Of a stretch of 64,000 nt of DNA, positions 42,871-50,999 are shown in pieces. The stretch's first letter is position 1; each line of letters begins with the position of its first letter. The stretch is from Paenibacillus sp. JZ16 (GTDB lineage Bacteria; Bacillota; Bacilli; Paenibacillales; Paenibacillaceae), in NCBI RefSeq assembly GCF_015326965.1, contig NZ_CP017659.1:6399001-6463000 (forward strand), given 5' to 3'. The notes under the pieces are model-generated. The model searched no databases. It had not been told where the DNA came from and saw only the letters and a list, made by a program, of their open reading frames with translations. The position numbers were made by a program, and so were the translations under genes.

Positions 42871-45132
42871 ATGGGCTTAAGTCGGTTTAATTCCAAACTG
42901 TTGTACAAATACGTCGTTACGTATGTGGTCATATTGCTGCTTCCGGTCATGATGGTCGGTTTTTTTGTATACCAGTATTTCATTCAGCTGCTGGAAGACG
43001 AAGTAACCCGGGGCAATTTAAATCTGCTCTCCCAGGTGAAGGAGAATGTGGACGTCAAGATGACCGAGCTTCACAACATCGCCTTCCATATCTCGGGCAA
43101 CACCCGCCTAACCCCTTACCAGGTGACGAAAAATCCGTTTACCGAACTTGACACCATCTCCCAGCTGCGAAATTATGTCAGCGCCAACACCTTCATCTCC
43201 AATTTCCTGTTATATTTCCATGGACATCATAAAGTATATTCCCCATACAGCACTTACGACGCAGCCGAATTCACGGACAAAATCTATACATTCGAAAACT
43301 GGGAGCCGGAGCAATTCTATCGGGACATTAACGAAGCAGTCGTTCCCCATGTACGGAAATCCGAAGATGTACGAACAGCGGTTGGTGGCCGTGAACGCTA
43401 TATTACCTACGTGATGCCGATCGGCCCGAATCCATCCGATTCGTTTGGTACGGTTATATACTTGATCAATGAAAACCGGTTTAAGGAATTAATTAAAAAG
43501 AAGTTTGAGGATGCATGGAGCAACACGCTCATTTTGGACGAGAAGGGGGATCTGATCACCTCTTCCCAGAGCATGGATCCCGGCAAAGCCGAAATCCTGC
43601 TGGAACGTTTGCAAGCAAACAGCGAGGGTCAAGGCACGCTGAATTTTGAAGAGCGTGAATATTTCGTGTTTCAGGATGAATCCGCCAAGTTCGGCTGGAC
43701 CTATATCGCGCTGGTGGACAAGGATACGGTCATGCTAAAGGTGGAGCAGGCCAAAAGCAGGACATTTTACGGGTTGCTGCTGCTTGTGCTGGTCGGAAGC
43801 ATTCTTATTTTCTTTGCCACCCATATGAACTATAAGCCGATCCGGATGCTGAAGCGGCTTGCCGACAGTAAAGTGAACATTCCCCCGGGGAGTAGGCTTG
43901 GCGAGATTGAATCGATTCGATCAGCGCTGGATGTGATGTCGGAGAACAACGATGAATTGAACCGGAAAATTGAAAGAAGCCGTCCAGCGCTCAAGTATTA
44001 TCTGATCCTGAACCTGCTTAAAGGCGAATACAAAAGCAAAGATGATCTGCGCGGAAAAGGAGAGCTGGCAGGGCTCCGATTAGAGAGCGTGTTTTATACC
44101 GTCATGGTGCTTCTTTTTCCGAAAAATCACGGACACCTGTCGGTTGCAGGACTGCCGGACGGATGGTGTGAAGCTCTCCCTCAGGGAACGGAGGTTTTCG
44201 GTATCGAGGGGCTCGAAGCCGAGCAGCTCGTATTGGTAATGGGAACAGACGAAGCTGTTGAAACGATGGAGATGCTGCTGAAGATTACCCATGAGACCCT
44301 TAGCCGTTCACTCGGCATGGACGTTACCATCGGGGTCGGTAACTCTTACGTAAAGCTGGAGGAGCTGGGCAAATCTTATATCGAAGCCTGCGGAGCGCTA
44401 AATTACAGACTGATTAAGGGGAAGGGAAGCCTGATTTTTTTCCGCGAAGCCGTTTCTGAAGCCGAGACGAACCGGAACGGTTATTCGAAGAGCCAATGGA
44501 ACCGCCTGAAGCAGTTCATCTACCAAAGCGACACCAGCGGCATTGATGCGTTTCTTCGTCAACTGATCGATCGGATTCGTAAAGAGCAGCTTCCGTTATT
44601 TATGGTCAAGTGCATTTGTTTTGATCTGATCAACGTGATCCTGGCTATTCTGGAGGACATGGAACTTGATGAAGAGGCGCTGGCTGAGAGGTATCCGGAT
44701 GTGGTGAAACTGACGGAATTTGAAACCGTGGATGACCTGATCGAATTGGTAAAGGACATCTCCGCGGATATCCGCCGAATTATAAGCGAACGAAAGGAGA
44801 GCGGAAATAGGGAACCAGTGGAGAAAATGAAGCAGTATATCGGGGATAATTTTGGATCTACGCAATTCTCGGTGCAAACTCTGGCGGATGAGCTGGGGAT
44901 GTCCGCCTCGTATTTGAGCCGCTATTTCAAGGAACAGACAGGCTTCACCATCTCTCATTATGTGAACCGGCTGCGCATGGAAAAGGCGAAGGAGCTGTTA
45001 ACGCATGGGGAAGGGAATCTGCAGGAACTGGTAGACCAAATTGGATACGGAAGCGTCTCCGGATTTATTAGAAAATTCAAGGAGCAGGAAGGCATGACGC
45101 CAGGCGATTACCGTACTATGAAGCATAAATAA
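42871..45132 (+). CDS. AraC-family transcriptional regulator with membrane-bound extracellular sensor
   Basis: The 753-residue protein has a first membrane helix (KYVVTYVVILLLPVMMVGFF, about 10-32) and an extracytoplasmic Cache-like domain to about residue 295. A second helix (TFYGLLLLVLVGSILIFFAT), a long cytoplasmic linker and a C-terminal AraC DNA-binding domain (FSVQTLADELGMSASYLSRY, LQELVDQIGYGSVSGFIRKF) follow. ATG 42871 was chosen because aaaggggg lies seven bases upstream; the frame is open far upstream but has no other site. It precedes the transporter, sialidase-like and Tat operon on the same strand and is its probable activator, sensing the carbohydrate outside. Confidence 0.88.
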   Translation: MGLSRFNSKLLYKYVVTYVVILLLPVMMVGFFVYQYFIQLLEDEVTRGNLNLLSQVKENVDVKMTELHNIAFHISGNTRLTPYQVTKNPFTELDTISQLRNYVSANTFISNFLLYFHGHHKVYSPYSTYDAAEFTDKIYTFENWEPEQFYRDINEAVVPHVRKSEDVRTAVGGRERYITYVMPIGPNPSDSFGTVIYLINENRFKELIKKKFEDAWSNTLILDEKGDLITSSQSMDPGKAEILLERLQANSEGQGTLNFEEREYFVFQDESAKFGWTYIALVDKDTVMLKVEQAKSRTFYGLLLLVLVGSILIFFATHMNYKPIRMLKRLADSKVNIPPGSRLGEIESIRSALDVMSENNDELNRKIERSRPALKYYLILNLLKGEYKSKDDLRGKGELAGLRLESVFYTVMVLLFPKNHGHLSVAGLPDGWCEALPQGTEVFGIEGLEAEQLVLVMGTDEAVETMEMLLKITHETLSRSLGMDVTIGVGNSYVKLEELGKSYIEACGALNYRLIKGKGSLIFFREAVSEAETNRNGYSKSQWNRLKQFIYQSDTSGIDAFLRQLIDRIRKEQLPLFMVKCICFDLINVILAILEDMELDEEALAERYPDVVKLTEFETVDDLIELVKDISADIRRIISERKESGNREPVEKMKQYIGDNFGSTQFSVQTLADELGMSASYLSRYFKEQTGFTISHYVNRLRMEKAKELLTHGEGNLQELVDQIGYGSVSGFIRKFKEQEGMTPGDYRTMKHK

Positions 45133-45148
45133 TTGTAAACGTTTGCAT
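45133..45148 (+). promoter_or_regulatory. cre-like box upstream of the 45301 operon
   Basis: ttgtaaacgtttgcat contains TGTAAACGTTTGCA, which fits the 14-base CcpA core TGNAARCGNWWWCA with a single mismatch. It lies directly after the regulator gene and about 150 bases before the permease start, consistent with carbon catabolite control of the downstream operon. Confidence 0.65.
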
Positions 45149-45217
45149 ATGCAGGTCATATTTGATCAATGCCGTTCGTCAATCGGCGGCAGAAGCCGTC
45201 AACTCCGTTGTCACATC

Positions 45218-45240
45218 CCGTTTATCCTGTACATAAACGG
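45218..45240. promoter_or_regulatory. Inverted repeat, candidate operator of the transporter operon
   Basis: The arms ccgtttat (45218-45225) and ataaacgg (45233-45240) are perfect complements separated by seven bases, with no T run after them. The site lies 60-80 bases before the first permease gene. It could be the binding site of the AraC-type regulator encoded just upstream. Confidence 0.45.
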
Positions 45241-45300
45241 TAAATTTACACCTCCCGCCGTTCCCTTTATGTTGTGTACAGAGAGGGGGTGATACGACGG

Positions 45301-46206
45301 ATGAAGCTGTTTCTGCGAAAAATCAGAGTGCATTACCAGCTGTACCTATTGTTTTTACCTACGCTTGCGTACTTCGTGATTTTTCAATATATACCGATGT
45401 ACGGCGTGCAGATCGCGTTTAAAGACTTTTTGGCGACAAGGGGAATTATCGGAAGTCCTTGGGTCGGTTTGGAACACTTCGAGCGTTTTTTTAATTCCTT
45501 CCAGTTCTGGACTTTAATCAAAAATACACTGGGCTTGAGTTTATACGGGTTGGCTCTAGGATTTCCGATACCAATCCTGCTTGCGCTTCTGCTCAACCAA
45601 CTGTCCAGTCGCCGTTTTAAACGGTTTGTCCAGACCGTAACCTATGCGCCTCACTTTGTATCGACGGTTGTCATTGTGGGGATGCTGACGATTTTTCTGT
45701 CCCCGGGCAGCGGATTGATCAATCATCTTATCGTTGGTTTGGGAGGGGATCCTGTCTTTTTTCTCGGCTCGCCGGAATGGTTCAAGACACTGCATGTTCT
45801 TTCTGGCGTATGGCAGGGGGCAGGCTGGGGGGCGATCATCTATTTGGCTGCATTGGCAGGGGTGGATCCGGGGCTTCATGAAGCCGCCATCATCGATGGG
45901 GCGACTAAACTGCAGCGAATACGCTACATCGACATCCCCTCGATCCTGCCGACAATCATCATTGTACTCATCCTGCAGCTGGGTTCGATCATGACGGTCG
46001 GTTTCGAGAAGACCTTTTTGATGCAGAACTCCTTGAATCTGGACTCGTCGGAAGTGATATCGACCTATGTGTATAAGACAGGGCTGCTGGGTACCCAATA
46101 CAGCTTCTCGGCGGCGGTAGGCTTGTTCGATTCCATCGTGAATTTTATCCTGCTCGTCACCGTCAACCGGATCGCCAAAAAACAGACCGAAACGAGTCTT
46201 TGGTAG
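45301..46206 (+). CDS. Sugar ABC transporter permease, LplB type
   Basis: The 301-residue permease opens with YQLYLLFLPTLAYFVIFQYI and has the EAA loop (HEAAIIDGATKLQRIRYIDI) and six helices. ATG 45301 follows gagggggtgat by about nine bases; the frame extends upstream to 45274 without a better site. Its partner permease gene begins 17 bases after its stop. The operon is permease, permease, binding protein, sialidase-like protein, aldolase, beta-helix protein, TatA. Confidence 0.92.
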   Translation: MKLFLRKIRVHYQLYLLFLPTLAYFVIFQYIPMYGVQIAFKDFLATRGIIGSPWVGLEHFERFFNSFQFWTLIKNTLGLSLYGLALGFPIPILLALLLNQLSSRRFKRFVQTVTYAPHFVSTVVIVGMLTIFLSPGSGLINHLIVGLGGDPVFFLGSPEWFKTLHVLSGVWQGAGWGAIIYLAALAGVDPGLHEAAIIDGATKLQRIRYIDIPSILPTIIIVLILQLGSIMTVGFEKTFLMQNSLNLDSSEVISTYVYKTGLLGTQYSFSAAVGLFDSIVNFILLVTVNRIAKKQTETSLW

Positions 46207-46223
46207 AAAGGAGGAGCTCCGAC

Positions 46224-47099
46224 ATGCATTCCAGATCAAGGGCGGATAGAGTGTTCGATTTATTCAACTATGCGTTTCTTACGCTGCTGCTCATTGTGAT
46301 CCTATATCCATTGTATTTTATTATCATCGCATCTGTAAGTGATCCGATTAGCGTAAGCGGGGGCAAGGTATGGCTGTTTCCTGTCGATTTTACCCTTGAG
46401 GGGTATCAGAGGATAATGGAGAACCAGACGATATGGGTCGGATACAAAAATACGCTCGTTTACATGACGGTCGGGACTGCGGTCAATGTAGCCATAACCG
46501 TTACGGGGGCTTACCCCCTGTCCCGCAAAGACATGTACGGCCGGAATCTGTTCATGTTTCTCATTACGTTCACCATGTTTTTCAGCGGAGGGCTTATTCC
46601 GACCTACCTGCTGGTTAAATCTTTGGGCTTGATGAATTCCATGTGGGCTTTGATATTACCAGGGGCCGTCAGTGTCTGGAATCTGATTATTACCCGTACC
46701 TTCTTCCAACACAACATTCCGGATGAACTCCGGGAGGCGGCAGCCATGGACGGCTGCTCGGATTTCAAGTTTTTTCTGCAAGTGGCGCTTCCATTATCAA
46801 AATCCATTCTGGCCGTTCTAGTCCTGTTTTACGGGGTAAGCCATTGGAATTCGTTCTTCAGCGCGCTGATCTATTTAAGGAATGAAGCTCAGTACCCGCT
46901 TCAGCTGGTCCTGCGGAACATACTCATCCAGAACGAGGTGCAGGAACTAATGAACCTGGATCTCGGTGCCAGCAACAGCTTGTCGGAATCCATCAAATAC
47001 GGGGTCATCATCGTAGCCAGCATTCCTGTGCTCATCCTGTATCCGATGGTTCAGAAGTATTTTGTGAAAGGTGTCATGATTGGTTCTTTGAAAGGCTAA
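46224..47099 (+). CDS. Sugar ABC transporter permease, LplC/YtcP type
   Basis: The 291-residue partner permease starts at ATG 46224 after aaaggagg. It contains DLFNYAFLTLLLIVILYPLY, the EAA loop (REAAAMDGCSDFKFFLQVAL) and the family C-terminus (KYFVKGVMIGSLKG). Together with the LplB-type subunit it should form the importer for the oligosaccharide bound by the next gene's product. Confidence 0.92.
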   Translation: MHSRSRADRVFDLFNYAFLTLLLIVILYPLYFIIIASVSDPISVSGGKVWLFPVDFTLEGYQRIMENQTIWVGYKNTLVYMTVGTAVNVAITVTGAYPLSRKDMYGRNLFMFLITFTMFFSGGLIPTYLLVKSLGLMNSMWALILPGAVSVWNLIITRTFFQHNIPDELREAAAMDGCSDFKFFLQVALPLSKSILAVLVLFYGVSHWNSFFSALIYLRNEAQYPLQLVLRNILIQNEVQELMNLDLGASNSLSESIKYGVIIVASIPVLILYPMVQKYFVKGVMIGSLKG

Positions 47100-47126
47100 T
47101 CCAAAGATCACGAAAGGGTGGTTATC

Positions 47127-48728
47127 TTGAAACGATGGATGGCGAGGTCTACGGCATACGCGGTGGCGGCGGCTCTTCTTCTGGCGGGCTGCAGCAGCGG
47201 AAATGAAGCAAAGGAAGGTGCACAGGCGCCAAGCACCGAAGCGAATTTCAACGAAACGGGACTTCCGGTCGTAAATGAAGAGATCCGCATCCGGATTCCG
47301 GTTGTCAAACAGCATTATCACAAGGATTATAACGAAATGGTGCTGGTGCAGGACCTGGAGGAAAAAACGAATATCGATGTCGAGTGGGAACAGATCCCGT
47401 CTGAGAGCTGGACCGAGAAGAAAAATTTAATTCTGGCCAGCGGAGAATTCCCGGACGCATTTTTCAACGGGCTGACGACACAGGATGTGGTGGATTACGG
47501 AACGGAGGGCGTTCTGATTCCCTTGGAGGATTTGATCGACAAATACGCGCCGAACATCAAGAAAATTTTGGATGAGAATCCGCAAGTACGGCGGATGGCT
47601 ACGGCGCCGGACGGACACATATATTCCATCCCGTGGTTTGAAGATCAGGCCCATTTTCAATATCGGAACACATTTCTGTTGAATAAAACGTGGCTGGATA
47701 AACTCGGCCTTGAAGTGCCGACAACGCCGGATGAATTGATTGCAGTGCTAAAGGCGTTCAAAGAGCAAGATCCGAACGGGAACGGCGAAGCGGATGAAAT
47801 CCCGTCAACCTTCCGTCACAACACGACGACGAATGGGTACTATGAGCTGTTTGGGGCGTTTGGGCTTGCCGATGCGCTTACCGGCTTCTCCGTCAAGGAT
47901 AAAAAGGTGGTGTTCGAGCCGGCCATTCCGGAGTACAAGATGGCAATCGCGTTCCTGAACCGCTTATACGAGGAAGGGCTGTTGGATCAGGAATCCTTTA
48001 CCCAGGATGCCAAACAGATGCTATCCAAGACGAAGGACGAAACGCCAAAGGTCGGTTTGATCGCCTCTTTTAACGGAACGTATGAGCTGGGGGACAGAGT
48101 TCATGAATACGTGGCGATGCCTCCGCTGAAAGGACCGGAGGGTCACCAACTGTGGAGAAGGCAGGACAACCGGATCATTCTCAACTTCTTCTCGATTACG
48201 AAGAACAACCCGTACCCCGAAGCGACGATGCGTTTGGTGGACACATTGAACGATCCGAAATCGGCGATGCAGTTTAAATACGGTCCCTTTGGTACCCATC
48301 TGAAGGAGAAGTCGGACGGCAAGATTGAAATCGTGCCGCCTCAGGACGGAATGGATATCTCCACTTGGATCGGCAGCACGACGCCTTCGACGGCCTTCCC
48401 GCTTCTGGTCTCAAGCGAATGGCTGCAAAAGCTGGAGAAGAGCGAAAGCGATAAGCTGCGCAACGGATTTTATGAAATTTATAAGCCTTATATCGTTCCG
48501 GAGGATCGGACGTACCCTAATTTGTATATGACGGCGGAAGAGAACAAACGTCTTGGCGTACTGGCAACCGACATCATGACGTATGTCCGCAAAATGGAAG
48601 CTAAATGGATCGTGGAAGGCGGCATTGAAGCTGAATGGGACAAATACGTAGAAGATTTAAAGCGAATGGGATTGGATGAAATGATCGAAATCAAACAGCA
48701 GGCATATGACCGTTATATCCGTAGTTGA
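47127..48728 (+). CDS. Extracellular sugar-binding lipoprotein of the Tat-linked operon
   Basis: The start is TTG 47127, five bases after aaagggtgg. The product (533 aa) has a short lipoprotein signal (AVAAALLLAGCSSG, with the lipobox LAGC) and a large LplA-type binding domain (EKTNIDVEWEQIPSESWTEK near its start). It also has PAIPEYKMAIAFLNRLYEEG and a C-terminal helical tail. It is the receptor for the two permeases upstream. Its divergence from the two other LplA-type receptors in the window suggests a different ligand, perhaps an acidic sugar chain given the aldolase encoded downstream; this is inference. Confidence 0.88.
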   Translation: MKRWMARSTAYAVAAALLLAGCSSGNEAKEGAQAPSTEANFNETGLPVVNEEIRIRIPVVKQHYHKDYNEMVLVQDLEEKTNIDVEWEQIPSESWTEKKNLILASGEFPDAFFNGLTTQDVVDYGTEGVLIPLEDLIDKYAPNIKKILDENPQVRRMATAPDGHIYSIPWFEDQAHFQYRNTFLLNKTWLDKLGLEVPTTPDELIAVLKAFKEQDPNGNGEADEIPSTFRHNTTTNGYYELFGAFGLADALTGFSVKDKKVVFEPAIPEYKMAIAFLNRLYEEGLLDQESFTQDAKQMLSKTKDETPKVGLIASFNGTYELGDRVHEYVAMPPLKGPEGHQLWRRQDNRIILNFFSITKNNPYPEATMRLVDTLNDPKSAMQFKYGPFGTHLKEKSDGKIEIVPPQDGMDISTWIGSTTPSTAFPLLVSSEWLQKLEKSESDKLRNGFYEIYKPYIVPEDRTYPNLYMTAEENKRLGVLATDIMTYVRKMEAKWIVEGGIEAEWDKYVEDLKRMGLDEMIEIKQQAYDRYIRS

Positions 48729-48797
48729 CATCAAAGGGGGCGGCAGCGTGCGTTAAGCTACTGCCCCATATAACAACCGAATCGGGAGGGTAACCGC

Positions 48798-50072
48798 TTG
48801 AACATGGAAGAAACCGCGCACAGGATTAGGCCGTGTGCCGATGATTATGTCACCGTATTCGAGTCGCCGGATCCACAGTCCGTTTATTGTTACTCGCCTG
48901 CTATTATTAATCTGCCAGGCGGACGACTCGTATTAACAATGGATCTCGGAGGAAAGGGAGTCCCCGATCTTCCGGGGCCGAAAGGTTCACGCAAAGGGTT
49001 TATTACGCAAGGGAAAGTGTTTGTGTCGGACGACAAAGGGCGTACTTGGCAGCATACGCATGACTTCCCCTTTATGCATGCACGCCCCTTTCTGGCCGGA
49101 GGAGCACTTTACATTCTAGGGCACTGCGTCAATCTGATGATCATCCGATCCGATAACGGGGGGCTTACCTGGTCCGAGCCGGTCCAGCTGACCGATGAAG
49201 GGGATTGGCACCAGGCTCCTTGCAATGTCCATTATGCCAAGGGGAATGTATACCTGGTTATGGAGGATATTCGGCAGCATGACATGACGGTGTGGCCGGT
49301 TAGTGAAATCCAGCCGGTCCTCATGCGGGCACGGGAAGACGCAGACCTGCTGGAGCCGGTCAGCTGGACTTACGCTTCCCGCTTAACAGCCGTCGATGCC
49401 TTTCCGTCGGATCGTCTCGATTATTTTGGCGTCCCCTTTTTCACCGAAAATTCGGATTACCTCAAGGGTCAGTTGAATTGCCCGCCCGTCGGCTGGCTGG
49501 AAACGAACGTCGTTCAATTCACCGATCCTGACCATTACTGGTATGATCCCGAGGGCAGGACGTTTCATCTGTGGGCGAGAGCTCATACGGGAGGTACCGG
49601 TTTTGCCGCCATCGCCAAAGTAGTGGAGAACGACGACGGCACAATGACAACGATGCTGGAGACGACGCCTTCCGGCAAACGAGCAGTGTTTGTCCCGTGC
49701 CCCGGAGGGCAAATGAAGTTTCATCTGTTATTTGACGAGGTGAGCAGGTTGTATTGGCTGCTCAGCTCGCAGTCCACAGACAGCATGACGCGCAAGGAGC
49801 GCCTGCCGGCGGAGCGCTTCGATCTGCCGAACAACGAGCGGCACCGTCTTCAGCTCCATTACTCAACGAATTGCATCGACTGGTGTTTTGCGGCTATCGT
49901 GTCGATCGGAGCCTCGCCGAAGCAGTCGCGGCATTATGCCAGCATGGCCATCGACGGGGAAGATCTGCTCATTGCCAGCCGATCGGGCGATGCCAGAGCC
50001 AAGGATGCGCATAATGGGAACTTGATTACGTTCCACAACATTCGGAATTTTCGATCTCTCGTATATGGATAG
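48798..50072 (+). CDS. Sialidase-fold (BNR repeat) protein, probably a glycosidase
   Basis: The 424-residue protein has no signal peptide and shows Asp-box repeats of the sialidase beta-propeller (VSDDKGRTWQHT, RSDNGGLTWSEP). The typical opening YSPAIINLPGGRLVLTMDLG is also present. Members of this fold remove or sense sialic acids or other acidic sugars, and several are uncharacterised. A TTG start at 48798 is seven bases after gggagggt; ATG 48804 is an alternative. Only 13 bases separate it from the aldolase-like gene. A catalytic arginine triad, needed for true sialidases, could not be confirmed by eye. Confidence 0.82.
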   Translation: MNMEETAHRIRPCADDYVTVFESPDPQSVYCYSPAIINLPGGRLVLTMDLGGKGVPDLPGPKGSRKGFITQGKVFVSDDKGRTWQHTHDFPFMHARPFLAGGALYILGHCVNLMIIRSDNGGLTWSEPVQLTDEGDWHQAPCNVHYAKGNVYLVMEDIRQHDMTVWPVSEIQPVLMRAREDADLLEPVSWTYASRLTAVDAFPSDRLDYFGVPFFTENSDYLKGQLNCPPVGWLETNVVQFTDPDHYWYDPEGRTFHLWARAHTGGTGFAAIAKVVENDDGTMTTMLETTPSGKRAVFVPCPGGQMKFHLLFDEVSRLYWLLSSQSTDSMTRKERLPAERFDLPNNERHRLQLHYSTNCIDWCFAAIVSIGASPKQSRHYASMAIDGEDLLIASRSGDARAKDAHNGNLITFHNIRNFRSLVYG

Positions 50073-50085
50073 GAGGATATGGGCT

Positions 50086-50973
50086 TTGACCAAAAAAGCG
50101 GAGTTAACCAAGAAGTTCGAGGGTGTCTTCTCCCTACTGCTAACCCCGTTTCACGAGGACGGAAGCATCGATTGGGAGGCTTATGAACGCTACGTGGAGT
50201 GGCAGCTGTCCTTCCGGCCCCAAGGCTTGTTTGCCGTATGCGGCAGCAGCGAAATGAAATGGCTGACATTAACGGAACGGTTGGAGCTGATGCGAAGGGC
50301 TGTGAAGCTGGCGGGGAACACCCCGGTTGTGGCTACGGGCAATCTTGAGGCTCCGAAGCTGCAGCAGGAAGAGCTGAAGCAAGTGATGGATACGGGGCTT
50401 GCGGGCGTCGTTCTTGTCCCCCCGGCCGGCATGGGGGTCGACCAAGGCAAGCTCGCGGATCACTTCGCGGGGCTGGCCGATATAGCGGAATGTCCGGTCA
50501 TACTCTATGAGTGGCCCTTGGTGGAGCCCTATGCAATAGAACCCTGGGTCTATTCCAGGTTAACGGATACTGGCAGCGTGATCGGGATCAAGGACACAAC
50601 CTGTACGATGGAAGGCATAATGGGTAAGATCGAGGTGGCTCAAGGTACGATTGTTTACCAGGCGAACACCCCGTTCATGCTGGAAGCCATTCGTCAAGGA
50701 GCTAAGGGTATCATGGCCATCGTTTCGGCTGCCGGAGCAGGCTCTGTTTTAGACTTCTGGAGGACGGCTTCGCTAGGATCGGCCCATGCGGAGAAGCTTC
50801 ACAGGGAGCTTGTATATCTCGACGCGCTGCTCCGATTCGGTTACCCCTCCTCGGCGAAAATGCTGGCCGCTCTTCAAGGCGTGCCCATGGGATCGACGGT
50901 GAGATCCAGCGGCGTTACCACACTCGAGGCTAAAAAGGCGATGGAGGTTTGGCTGCAAACCGTCAAGGTTTAA
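50086..50973 (+). CDS. DapA/NanA-family class I aldolase (dihydrodipicolinate synthase-like)
   Basis: The 295-residue (beta/alpha)8 enzyme has the Schiff-base lysine Lys169 in GIKDTTCTM, the proton-relay tyrosine Tyr141 in LYEWP and the early binding loop (VCGSSEMKWLTLTER) in place of the usual GTTGE. This makes it an N-acetylneuraminate-lyase or keto-sugar-acid aldolase relative rather than a lysine-pathway DapA. TTG 50086 lies nine bases after aggagg; the frame from ATG 50065 overlaps the previous stop and is less likely. The substrate would be a 2-keto sugar acid, which fits a pathway for acidic sugars together with the neighbouring sialidase-fold protein. Substrate identity is inference. 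Confidence 0.85.
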   Translation: MTKKAELTKKFEGVFSLLLTPFHEDGSIDWEAYERYVEWQLSFRPQGLFAVCGSSEMKWLTLTERLELMRRAVKLAGNTPVVATGNLEAPKLQQEELKQVMDTGLAGVVLVPPAGMGVDQGKLADHFAGLADIAECPVILYEWPLVEPYAIEPWVYSRLTDTGSVIGIKDTTCTMEGIMGKIEVAQGTIVYQANTPFMLEAIRQGAKGIMAIVSAAGAGSVLDFWRTASLGSAHAEKLHRELVYLDALLRFGYPSSAKMLAALQGVPMGSTVRSSGVTTLEAKKAMEVWLQTVKV

Positions 50974-50999
50974 GAAGATGAATGATGGGGGGATCGATG

